The position numbers and the translations under genes were made by a program. A DNA stretch of 64,000 bases, taken from positions 62,001-126,000 of the forward strand of contig NZ_AUCF01000010.1 in the NCBI RefSeq assembly GCF_000429625.1, read 5' to 3'. The notes under the pieces are model-generated. The model did no database searches. It was given only the letters and a program-made list of their open reading frames with translations, and was not told the DNA's origin. Source of the stretch: Azospirillum halopraeferens DSM 3675. GTDB taxonomy: Bacteria > Pseudomonadota > Alphaproteobacteria > Azospirillales > Azospirillaceae. Below are positions 56,440-64,000 of the stretch, one piece after another (within the stretch, counting starts at the first letter, position 1; each line of letters starts with the position of its first letter).

Positions 56440-57888
56440 ATGCTCGCAGAATTTCCCGACCTGTGGCCGGCGCTGCCGGAGATCTTCCTGGCCCTCGCCG
56501 GTATGGCCCTCCTGATGCTCGGCGTGTTCCGCGGCGACGGGTTCACCCGTCCCGTGGCCTACTTCACCGTCGTCGCCATGCTGTTCGCCGCCGTGCTCAC
56601 GCTGGGTCTCGGCGAGGCGCGGGTGGTCACCCTGAACGGACTGTTCGTGATGGACGCCTTCGGCGTCTTCATGAAGATCCTGGTCCTCGTCGCGGCGGCC
56701 CTGGCCGTGCTGATGTCGCTCTCCTACATCGAGCGCGAGCAGATGCGGCGGTTCGAGTTCCCGGTCCTCATGCTCTTCGCGACGCTGGGCATGATGATGA
56801 TGATCTCGGCCAACGATCTCATCTCGCTCTACGTCGGCCTGGAGACGCAGTCCCTCGCGCTCTACGTCATCGCCGCGTTCCGGCGTGACTCTGCGCGCTC
56901 GGCCGAGGCGGGCCTGAAGTACTTCGTGCTGGGTGCCTTGTCGTCCGGCCTGCTGCTGTACGGCGCCTCGCTGGTCTACGGCTTCGCCGGCACCACCAGC
57001 TTCGACCGCATCGCCGCCCTGTTCGATGGCGGCGCCCACGCCTCCACCGGCGTGATCATCGGCCTGGTGTTCGTCGTCGCCGGCCTGGCCTTCAAGATTT
57101 CGGCCGTGCCGTTCCATATGTGGACGCCGGACGTCTATGAGGGTGCGCCGACGCCGGTCACCGCCTTTTTCGCCGTGGCCCCGAAGATCGCCGCCATCGC
57201 CCTGTTCACCCGCCTGCTGATCGAACCGTTCGGCCACCTGGTCCACCAGTGGCAGCAGATCATCATCGTCGCCTCGATCCTGTCGATGATCCTCGGCTCC
57301 TTCGCCGCCATTGTGCAGACCAACATCAAGCGGCTGATGGCTTACAGCTCCATTGGCCACATCGGGTACGCGCTGGTCGGTCTGGCGACGGGCACCGAGG
57401 TGGGCGTGCGCGGCGTGCTGATCTACATGGCGATCTACCTGTTCATGAACGTTGGCGCCTTCGCCGTCATCCTCAGCATGAAGCAGAACGGCCGCATGGT
57501 GGAGGAGGTGAAGGACCTGGCGGGTCTGGCCCGCACCAGCCCGCTGCTTGCGGCGGCGATGGCCATCTTCATGTTCTCCATGGCCGGCATCCCGCCCATG
57601 GCCGGCTTCTTCGGCAAGCTCTATGTGTTCCTGGCGGCCATCGAGGCGCAGCTCTACACCCTGGCGGTGGTCGGCGTGCTGACCAGCGTGGTGGGCGCCT
57701 ACTACTATCTGCGCATCGTCAAGATCATGTACTTCGACGAGCCGGTGGAAGCCTTCGACCGCATCGGCGATGACGGGATGACCGCCATCCTGGTGGGCAC
57801 CGGCCTGTTCACGCTGCTGTTCTTCGTCCTGCCGGCGCCGATCCTGAACGGTGCGGCCACGGCGGCACGGACACTGTTCGCGGGATGA
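56440..57888 (+). CDS. nuoN: NADH-quinone oxidoreductase subunit N
   Basis: The 482-residue third antiporter-like subunit has [31 protein letters not shown] and [19 protein letters not shown]. The start is the ATG at 56440, 10 bp after nuoM; a 12-residue upstream extension to 56404 overlaps nuoM and is unconserved. Its last 4 bp overlap birA. Confidence 0.97.
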   Translation: MLAEFPDLWPALPEIFLALAGMALLMLGVFRGDGFTRPVAYFTVVAMLFAAVLTLGLGEARVVTLNGLFVMDAFGVFMKILVLVAAALAVLMSLSYIEREQMRRFEFPVLMLFATLGMMMMISANDLISLYVGLETQSLALYVIAAFRRDSARSAEAGLKYFVLGALSSGLLLYGASLVYGFAGTTSFDRIAALFDGGAHASTGVIIGLVFVVAGLAFKISAVPFHMWTPDVYEGAPTPVTAFFAVAPKIAAIALFTRLLIEPFGHLVHQWQQIIIVASILSMILGSFAAIVQTNIKRLMAYSSIGHIGYALVGLATGTEVGVRGVLIYMAIYLFMNVGAFAVILSMKQNGRMVEEVKDLAGLARTSPLLAAAMAIFMFSMAGIPPMAGFFGKLYVFLAAIEAQLYTLAVVGVLTSVVGAYYYLRIVKIMYFDEPVEAFDRIGDDGMTAILVGTGLFTLLFFVLPAPILNGAATAARTLFAG

Positions 57889-58691
57889 TCGACGCACCGG
57901 TTCCGGGGGCGGCGGCCTGGCAGCCGCCCCCGGGCTTTCGGGTCGTCGCGTACGACACCGTCGGCAGCACGAACGACATCGCGAAGGACCTGGCGCGCTC
58001 CGGATCACCGGAGCGCACCGTCGTCTGGGCCCGCCGCCAGACGGCCGGCCGCGGCCGGCGGGGGAGGGCCTGGGAATCGGCTGCGGGGAACCTCTATCTG
58101 TCGACCGTGCTGCGGCCGGCGGTGCCGGTCACGGTGGCGGCACAGATCTCCTTCGTCGCGGCCCTGGCCATCGCCGATCTGGCGGCCACCCTGCTGCCGG
58201 CCTCCGCCGCGGTGCGCTGCAAATGGCCCAACGACGTCCTTGTGAACGGCCGCAAGCTGGCCGGCATCCTGCTGGAGACCGAGGCCGCCGCCGACGGGAC
58301 GGTGGCGTGGCTGGTGCTGGGCACCGGCATCAACCTGACCGAGGCGCCGCCGGGCGCCGAGTACCCCGCCACCACCCTGGCCGCCGCGGGGGCGGACCAT
58401 CCCGTCCCGGAGACGGCGGGGCCGATGTTCCTGGGGGCTCTGGACGGCTGGCTGGAGCGCTGGACCGCCGCCGGGTTCGCCGCCGTGCGCACCGCTTGGC
58501 TGGAGCGGGCCGCGGGGGTCGGCGGGCCGGTGGCGGTGCGGCTGGCTGACCGCACGCTGCACGGCACTTTCGTCGACCTGGACGACGACGGCGTGCTGTT
58601 GCTCGACTGCGGCGACGGAGCCGGGGTGCGGCGGGTCGCCGCCGGTGACGTCTTCTTTCCCGGGGTGCCGCCCGCGACCGGAGGGGTGTGA
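57885..58691 (+). CDS. birA: Biotin--[acetyl-CoA-carboxylase] ligase, catalytic-only form
   Basis: The 268-residue enzyme attaches biotin to biotin-dependent carboxylases. It starts directly with the catalytic domain ([15 protein letters not shown], the biotinyl-AMP site [39 protein letters not shown]) and lacks the N-terminal winged-helix of bifunctional BirA, so it is not itself a repressor. It is translationally coupled to nuoN by a 4-bp overlap and to coaX downstream by a one-base gap. Confidence 0.95.
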   Translation: MIDAPVPGAAAWQPPPGFRVVAYDTVGSTNDIAKDLARSGSPERTVVWARRQTAGRGRRGRAWESAAGNLYLSTVLRPAVPVTVAAQISFVAALAIADLAATLLPASAAVRCKWPNDVLVNGRKLAGILLETEAAADGTVAWLVLGTGINLTEAPPGAEYPATTLAAAGADHPVPETAGPMFLGALDGWLERWTAAGFAAVRTAWLERAAGVGGPVAVRLADRTLHGTFVDLDDDGVLLLDCGDGAGVRRVAAGDVFFPGVPPATGGV

Positions 58692-58692
58692 G

Positions 58693-59466
58693 ATGCTGCT
58701 CGCCATCGATGCCGGCAACACGAACGTGGTCTTCGCCATCTATGACGGCGACGTGCAGCGCGGCCTGTGGCGGATCGGCACCGATCCCCGGCGCACCGCC
58801 GACGAGTACATGGTGTGGCTGACCCACCTGATGGCGCTGCGGGCGCTGGCCCCCGGCGATATCGACGGCTGCATCATCGCCAGCGTGGTGCCCGGCGCCA
58901 CCTTCAACCTGAAGCGCCTGTGCAAGGACCATTTCGGGTGCGAGCCGATGATCGTCGGTCAGCCCACGGTCAGCCTGGGGGCCAAGGCGGTGGTGGAGCG
59001 CCCGGACGAGGTGGGCGCCGACCGACTGGTCAACGCGGTGGCCGCCGCCGCCGCCTATCCGCTGCCGCTGATCGTCATCGACTTCGGCACCGCCACCACC
59101 TTCGACGTGGTGGACGAGGACGGCAACTACCGCGGCGGCGTCATCGCGCCGGGCATCAACCTGTCCCTGGAAGCGCTGCACATGGCCGCGTCCAAGCTGC
59201 CGCGGGTGGAGATCGTGCAGCCCGCCGCGGTGATTGGCCGCAACACGGTGCAATGCATGCAATCCGGCATCTTCTGGGGCTACGTCGGCCTCATCGAAGG
59301 GCTGGTGGAACGCATCCGGGCGGAGTACGGCCGGCCCATGACGGTGGTCGGCACCGGCGGCCTGGCTGTATTGTTCGCCAAGGCGACCCATCTTATCGAG
59401 CACACGGACGCGGAGCTGACGCTGCGCGGCCTCCTCCTGATCTACAGGCGCAACGCGGCAGCATGA
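58693..59466 (+). CDS. coaX: Type III pantothenate kinase
   Basis: The 257-residue enzyme phosphorylates pantothenate in the first step of coenzyme A synthesis. It has the ASKHA-fold phosphate motif LLAIDAGNTNVVFAIYDG, DRLVNAVAAAAAYPLPLIVIDFGTATTFD and GTGGLAVLFAK. The start is the ATG at 58693 after GGAGGGG. Its stop overlaps the rnj start as ATGA. Confidence 0.95.
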   Translation: MLLAIDAGNTNVVFAIYDGDVQRGLWRIGTDPRRTADEYMVWLTHLMALRALAPGDIDGCIIASVVPGATFNLKRLCKDHFGCEPMIVGQPTVSLGAKAVVERPDEVGADRLVNAVAAAAAYPLPLIVIDFGTATTFDVVDEDGNYRGGVIAPGINLSLEALHMAASKLPRVEIVQPAAVIGRNTVQCMQSGIFWGYVGLIEGLVERIRAEYGRPMTVVGTGGLAVLFAKATHLIEHTDAELTLRGLLLIYRRNAAA

Positions 59467-61160
59467 GCATCTCGGCCAACGGCACCTCCGGGCATGGCGG
59501 CCCGTTCACCCCCGACGACGACGGTCTCTACTTCGTGCCGCTGGGCGGCTCGGGCGAGATCGGCATGAACCTCAACCTCTATGGCCATCGCGGCAAGTGG
59601 TTGATGGTGGACCTCGGCATCTCCTTCGCCGACGACACCATGCCGGGCCTCGACGTCATCATGCCGGACCCCACCTTCATCGCGGAGCAGCGCGAGAATC
59701 TGGTCGGCATCGTGCTTACCCACGCCCATGAGGACCATCTGGGCGCCGTGCAGTACCTGTGGCCCATGCTGGACTGCCCGGTCTATGCCACCCCCTTTAC
59801 CGCGTCGGTGCTGCGCGCCAAGCTCTACGAGCGCCAACTCGCGCACCGCGTGCCGATCGTCGAGGTGCCCCTCGGCGGTTCCGTCGAGGCCGGGCCGTTC
59901 CGGGTGGAGTACGTCACCGTCACCCATTCCATCCCGGAACCCAACGCCCTGGCCATCCGCACCGCGGCCGGCACGGTGCTGCACACCGGCGACTGGAAGC
60001 TCGACCCGGATCCGCGCGTGGGTCCGGTCACCGACGACGCCCGTCTGCGTGCCATCGGCGACGAAGGGGTGCTGGCGATGCTGTGCGACAGCACCAACGC
60101 CCTGGTGCCCGGCCGCTCCGGCTCGGAGGCGGAGGTCCGCAAGACCCTGACCGACCTGATCGGCCGCTATCCCAACCGCGTCGCCGTGACCTGCTTCGCC
60201 ACCAACGTGGCGCGGTTGGAGAGCATCGCCGCGGCTGCCGCAGCCCACGGGCGCAACGTGGCGCTGGTCGGCCGGTCGCTGTGGCGGATCAACGAAGCGG
60301 CGCGCGCCAACGGCTATTTGCACGACACGCCGCCCTTCCTGACGGAGCACGAGGTCAACTTCCTGCCCCGCGACAAGGTCGTCCTGATCTGCACCGGCAG
60401 CCAGGGGGAGCCGCGGTCGGCGCTCGCCCGCATCGCCGGCAACGACCACCCGCAGGTCTCGCTGGAGCCGGGCGACACCGTCATCTTTTCATCGCGGGAG
60501 ATCCCCGGCAATGAACGGGCGATCGGGCGGGTGCAGAACCTGCTGGCGTCGCGCGGCGTCACCGTGGTCACCGCCGACCACGCGCCCGTCCACGTCTCCG
60601 GCCATCCGGCGCAGGACGAACTGGTGTCCATGTATCAGTGGGTGCGCCCGCGCATTGCCGTCCCGGTGCACGGCGAGCAGCGCCACCAGCTTGAGCACGC
60701 CCGGCTGGCGCGGGACTGCCAGGTGTCCGAAACCGTGGTGCCGACCAACGGCGACGTCATCCGCCTGGCCCCCGGCCCGGCCGAGGTGGTGACGCAGGTG
60801 CGCGCCGGGCGCTGGGCGCTGGACGGCAAGAAGCTGGTGCCCCTCGACAACGGGCTGATGCGGTCCCGCCACCGCATGGTGAACAACGGTGCGGCGGTGG
60901 CCACGCTGGTGATGAACGGCAAGGGCGAACTGGTCACCGCCCCGCAGATCGCCGTCATGGGGCTGCTGGATGAGACCATCGAACACAACGCACTGCTCGA
61001 TGTGGTCGACGCGGTGCGCGAGGCGGTGGCGGCGCTGCCCCGTGCGGCGCGGCTGGACGACGCGCCCGTGCGTGAGGCGGCCCGCATCGCCGTGCGGCGC
61101 ACCCTCAACGCCTCCCACGGCAAGAAGCCGCTGACCGAAGTGCACCTGGTGCGAATCTGA
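59463..61160 (+). CDS. rnj: Ribonuclease J
   Basis: The 565-residue metallo-beta-lactamase-fold RNase processes and degrades RNA with 5'-3' exo- and endonuclease activity. It has the zinc motif LTHAHEDHLGAV, the beta-CASP region with CDSTNALVPGRSGSE, and HVSGHPAQDELVSMYQWVRPRIAVPVHGE. The start is the ATG at 59463, overlapping coaX by 4 bp; the frame upstream is a shadow. Alphaproteobacteria use it alongside RNase E. Confidence 0.95.
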   Translation: MSISANGTSGHGGPFTPDDDGLYFVPLGGSGEIGMNLNLYGHRGKWLMVDLGISFADDTMPGLDVIMPDPTFIAEQRENLVGIVLTHAHEDHLGAVQYLWPMLDCPVYATPFTASVLRAKLYERQLAHRVPIVEVPLGGSVEAGPFRVEYVTVTHSIPEPNALAIRTAAGTVLHTGDWKLDPDPRVGPVTDDARLRAIGDEGVLAMLCDSTNALVPGRSGSEAEVRKTLTDLIGRYPNRVAVTCFATNVARLESIAAAAAAHGRNVALVGRSLWRINEAARANGYLHDTPPFLTEHEVNFLPRDKVVLICTGSQGEPRSALARIAGNDHPQVSLEPGDTVIFSSREIPGNERAIGRVQNLLASRGVTVVTADHAPVHVSGHPAQDELVSMYQWVRPRIAVPVHGEQRHQLEHARLARDCQVSETVVPTNGDVIRLAPGPAEVVTQVRAGRWALDGKKLVPLDNGLMRSRHRMVNNGAAVATLVMNGKGELVTAPQIAVMGLLDETIEHNALLDVVDAVREAVAALPRAARLDDAPVREAARIAVRRTLNASHGKKPLTEVHLVRI

Positions 61161-61208
61161 GCGATCCAGGATAACGAACGAAGACCAAGAAACCGGGGGA
61201 CCATCATC

Positions 61209-61613
61209 ATGATCGGCAAACTGAATCACGTCGCCATCGTCGTTCCCGACCTGCCCGCCGCCACCGCCCTCTACCGCGACACCCTCGGCGCCACGGTGTC
61301 GGAGCCGGTCGACCTGCCGCCGCACGGCGTCACGGTGGTGTTCGTCACCCTGCCCAACACCAAGGTGGAACTGCTGCACCCTCTGGGCGACCGGTCGCCG
61401 GTGGCGCCGTTCCTGGAGAAGAACCCGTCGGGCGGCATCCACCACATCTGCTATGAGGTGGACGACATCCTGGCCGCCCGTGACAAGCTGAAGGCCGAGG
61501 GGGCCCGCGTGCTGGGCGACGGCGAGCCGAAGATCGGGGCGCACGACAAGCCGGTGCTGTTCCTGCACCCCAAGGATTTCTGCGGCACGCTGGTGGAACT
61601 GGAGCAGGCGTGA
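61209..61613 (+). CDS. mce: Methylmalonyl-CoA epimerase
   Basis: The 134-residue VOC-fold (glyoxalase-like) enzyme interconverts (R)- and (S)-methylmalonyl-CoA on the propionate route. It has IGKLNHVAIVVPDLPAATALYRDTLGA, the metal ligands in GGIHHICYEVDDI and a terminal LVELEQ glutamate. It follows rnj by 48 bp and is conserved there across many alphaproteobacteria. Confidence 0.92.
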   Translation: MIGKLNHVAIVVPDLPAATALYRDTLGATVSEPVDLPPHGVTVVFVTLPNTKVELLHPLGDRSPVAPFLEKNPSGGIHHICYEVDDILAARDKLKAEGARVLGDGEPKIGAHDKPVLFLHPKDFCGTLVELEQA

Positions 61614-61661
61614 ACCGGGCCGGCCGATCGGCCGGCGCGCACCGTCAGGAAAGAGGGCCAT

Positions 61662-61910
61662 ATGGGTTGGGTCAGCGGGATCGCCGTCTACTTCGTCGTC
61701 TGGTGGGTGGTGCTGTTCGCGGTGCTGCCCTGGGGCGTGCGGGCACCGGACGATCCCCTGCCGGGCACAGCCGAAAGCGCCCCGCAGCAGCCGCGGCTGA
61801 TGCTGAAGTTTGCGGTCACCACGGTGGTGGCCGCGGTGGTGTGGGCCGGCATCTATGCCGTGGTGGCATCGGATCTGATCTCGTTTCGCGAGATGGCCCG
61901 GGGAATGTAG
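61662..61910 (+). CDS. DUF1467 family small membrane protein
   Basis: The 82-residue protein has two membrane helices (GIAVYFVVWWVVLFAVLPWGVRA and LKFAVTTVVAAVVWAGIYAVVA), the DUF1467 pattern. Function is unknown. The ATG at 61662 follows AGGAAAGAGGG. It is normally the last member of the nuo-birA-coaX-rnj-mce neighbourhood, and a strong terminator follows. Confidence 0.9.
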   Translation: MGWVSGIAVYFVVWWVVLFAVLPWGVRAPDDPLPGTAESAPQQPRLMLKFAVTTVVAAVVWAGIYAVVASDLISFREMARGM

Positions 61911-61932
61911 CGGCGCGGCGGCGGCGGGTCCC

Positions 61933-61958
61933 ACCGCCTCCACCGGCGGTCGTTTTTT
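61933..61958 (+). terminator. Intrinsic terminator ending the nuo-DUF1467 transcription unit
   Basis: ACCGCC-TCCACC-GGCGGT forms a 6-bp stem, followed by CG and six Ts (61953-61958), 23 bp after the DUF1467 stop. It has the only long T tract among the window's hairpins. Confidence 0.8.
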
Positions 61959-62032
61959 CGGGGCATATGGCTTTTAGTCGATTCTAATATTCCGTCCGCT
62001 GTCTTAAGAAAGGCACCGTGACGAGGCGCCGC

Positions 62033-64000
62033 ATGCAATCCGAAACCATGGTCCCGGCCGAGACGCCAACGGGTCGCCCGCTGACGATCCGTACCCTGTG
62101 GGCGCTTCTGGTCGCGTCGGTGGCCGGGCCGGCCCTGATCCTGGCCCTGTTCGCCGTGACGTCCTATCGCGACGAGGTGGCGGCGTCCCGGGCGGCGCTT
62201 CAGACCCAGGTGGACGTGCTGTACGAACACACCTTGCGTGTGTTCGATCTCCATCGCATCGTTGTGGAACGCGTGCGCGCGATCGTCGAACTGCGCCGGG
62301 GCAATGAACGCGCCATCCACGCGGAATTGCAGCACCTGGCGGCGACGCTGGCACCACTGTCTTCTCTGTGGGTCCTGCGCGCCGATGGCGGGGTGCTGGC
62401 GACGTCGGTGGTGCATCCCGTGCCGTCGGGAGTCAACCTGTCGGACCGCGACTATTTCCGCGCCCTGCGCGACGATCCGGCCCGCGACCTCTTTATCAGC
62501 GAAGTCGGGCGCGGACGGGTCGATCGGGCCCTGTTCTTCACGGTCGCCGTGCCCATGCGCGACGCCGAGGGGCGGTTCGACGGGCTGATCGCCGTCTCGT
62601 CCGATCCCGGCTACTTCAGCGAAGCGTTTCCGCGCCTGCTGCGCGACAGCCGGTTCGACCTGGCCGGCCTGCTGCGGGACGACGGGGCCATCCTGGCGCG
62701 CCATCCCGTTGCCTATCCCGCTGCCGAGCCGCCCTTCCCGCGGCTGCCGCCCGACAGCGGCCTGATGACGGCGATAGGCAGGCAGCCGGACCGGGGCGCC
62801 TACGTCCATGAGACCTGGAGTGATGACGTTACCCGTTCCTTCGCCTACCGGCGGATCGAGTCGCTGCCGCTCTACGTGGTCGTGGCCCGTTCCACGGCCG
62901 ACGTGAACGCTGTGTGGGGCGCCAAGCTGGCCGGCTTCCTGCCCGCCTGGGGTATCGCCACCCTGGCCCTGGTCGCCGCCACCCTTTTCGCATTGCGCAA
63001 CGCCCGGCGCGAGCAGCGGACCCTGGATGCGTTGCGCGACGAGATGCAACGCCGGGACCGGGCCGAGGAGGCGCTGCGGCGCACCCAGCGGTTCGAGGCG
63101 ATGGGCCAGCTCACCGGCGGCGTCGCCCACGACTTCAACAACGTGCTGCAAGGCATCGGCGGCTGCCTGGCGGCACTCGACCCCCATATCCCGCAGGGTC
63201 CGGCCCGCGGGATGTTCGAGGCGGCGCGCCGGAGCGTGGAGCGCGGCGCGGGACTCACCCGGTCCCTGCTGGCCTTCGCCCGGCGCCAGGTCCTGGCGCC
63301 GGAGCCGACCGACATCGGCGACATGCTGGACGGGATGCGGCCCTTGCTGGAGCGCACCCTCGGCGGTCTCATCCGGGTGGACATCGCCGTGCCGCCGGAT
63401 CTGCCCGCGGCCCTGGTGGATCGCGCCGGCATGGAATCCGCCATCCTCAACCTTGCCATCAACGCCCGCGACGCCATGCCCGCGGGCGGGCTGTTGACGC
63501 TGCGGGCCAGGGAGGTGCGCGTGGGCGACGGCGGGGACGCGGTCCACCCGCCCGACCTGGCGCCCGGCCGCTATGTGGCGGTGATGGTGGAGGATACGGG
63601 CATCGGCATGGACGACGCCACTCTTGCCCGCGCCTTCGAACCCTTCTTCACCACCAAGGAGGTGGGCCGGGGCTCCGGCCTCGGATTGCCCATGGTGCAC
63701 GGGATGGCGGCGCAACTGGGCGGCGGTGTCCACATCGCCAGCGCCGTCGGACGGGGAACGACGGTCACCGTCTGCCTGCCGTGTGCCACCACCGCGCCGG
63801 CGCCGGCGACCGTTGCGCCGCCCGTTCCGGCACCGGACGAGGCAAAGAAGGCGGACGAGGCCGGCGGCGGCGAACGGGTGGTGCTGCTGGTCGATGACGA
63901 CGCGGTCATCCGCGTCGCCATGACGGCCGTGCTGGAAATGGCGGGGTTCCGGGTGCGCGAGGCGGGTGAGGGCACGTCGGCCCTGGCCCTGCTGCGGGAC
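62033..64000 (+). CDS. Hybrid sensor histidine kinase, 3' end cut by window edge
   Basis: At least 656 residues are visible. TM1 (about 22-44) and TM2 (about 299-321) enclose a periplasmic Cache-type sensor (GVNLSDRDYFRALRDDP, then ALFFTVAVPMRDAEG). Then come the kinase core with phospho-accepting H366 (GGVAHDFNNVLQGI), N box ILNLAINARDAM, G1 VEDTGIGMD and G2 GRGSGLGLPMVHGM, a linker, and the start of a receiver domain (VVLLVDDDAVIR) whose phospho-Asp lies beyond the window. ATG 62033 follows GAGG; the in-frame GTG 62018 after AAGAAAGG is an alternative. The ligand and target are unknown. Confidence 0.9.
   Translation, partial: MQSETMVPAETPTGRPLTIRTLWALLVASVAGPALILALFAVTSYRDEVAASRAALQTQVDVLYEHTLRVFDLHRIVVERVRAIVELRRGNERAIHAELQHLAATLAPLSSLWVLRADGGVLATSVVHPVPSGVNLSDRDYFRALRDDPARDLFISEVGRGRVDRALFFTVAVPMRDAEGRFDGLIAVSSDPGYFSEAFPRLLRDSRFDLAGLLRDDGAILARHPVAYPAAEPPFPRLPPDSGLMTAIGRQPDRGAYVHETWSDDVTRSFAYRRIESLPLYVVVARSTADVNAVWGAKLAGFLPAWGIATLALVAATLFALRNARREQRTLDALRDEMQRRDRAEEALRRTQRFEAMGQLTGGVAHDFNNVLQGIGGCLAALDPHIPQGPARGMFEAARRSVERGAGLTRSLLAFARRQVLAPEPTDIGDMLDGMRPLLERTLGGLIRVDIAVPPDLPAALVDRAGMESAILNLAINARDAMPAGGLLTLRAREVRVGDGGDAVHPPDLAPGRYVAVMVEDTGIGMDDATLARAFEPFFTTKEVGRGSGLGLPMVHGMAAQLGGGVHIASAVGRGTTVTVCLPCATTAPAPATVAPPVPAPDEAKKADEAGGGERVVLLVDDDAVIRVAMTAVLEMAGFRVREAGEGTSALALLRD

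Overview
This is one contiguous stretch of a high-GC (about 70%) alphaproteobacterial chromosome, most likely a Rhodospirillales/Azospirillaceae-type organism. The evidence is the CtrA-relay phosphotransferase ChpT, the gene order nuoN-birA-coaX-rnj-methylmalonyl-CoA epimerase-DUF1467 that is typical of Alphaproteobacteria, a class II DAHP synthase, DUF2336/DUF3553/DUF3618 proteins common in this group, and two candidate EcfG-type promoters. I see no prophage, insertion sequence, CRISPR array or rRNA. The species assignment is inference.

Layout. 1-3.5 kb: a partial unknown gene, then a divergent gamma-glutamylputrescine oxidase-like / synthetase-like pair. 3.7-8.1 kb: a FliL-like membrane protein, glutathione reductase, manganese catalase and an AmpG-like transporter. 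8.8-15.1 kb: a co-directional sulfur-oxidation locus (flavocytochrome c sulfide dehydrogenase FccA/FccB, a NapC/NirT-type tetraheme cytochrome, a duplicated tetraheme cytochrome, a YeeE/YedE transporter, a TusA-like carrier, SoxY, SoxZ) with no soxXA, soxB or soxCD in the window. 15.2-25 kb: DAHP synthase, a nicotinate phosphoribosyltransferase-like enzyme, an acidic unknown protein, a cyclic-nucleotide phosphodiesterase-like protein, a shrunken amidohydrolase-like ORF and a two-gene RND efflux operon. 25-30 kb: a monoheme cytochrome with a DUF3553 protein, divergent chpT, a secreted ClpP-like protein, a secreted esterase, a hemerythrin, a Fic-like protein lacking the catalytic motif, and apt. 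30-34 kb: a four-gene Mla-type lipid ABC transporter. 34-39 kb: DUF proteins, a BrkB-family protein and a DUF1624 protein. 39-43 kb: lon, hup, tRNA-Val and tRNA-Asp. 43.4-61.9 kb: the complete 14-gene complex I operon running into birA, coaX, rnj, a methylmalonyl-CoA epimerase and DUF1467, ending at a clear intrinsic terminator. The right edge cuts a hybrid histidine kinase.

How the genes fit together. FccAB would oxidise sulfide in the periplasm. SoxYZ could carry the sulfane sulfur, YeeE could import sulfur and TusA could receive it in the cytosol. The two multiheme cytochromes would link electrons to the quinone pool or to terminal carriers. Complex I handles NADH oxidation. Glutathione reductase, Mn-catalase and the EcfG-like promoters point to a stress-response component. 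The rest of the window is mostly housekeeping and envelope maintenance.
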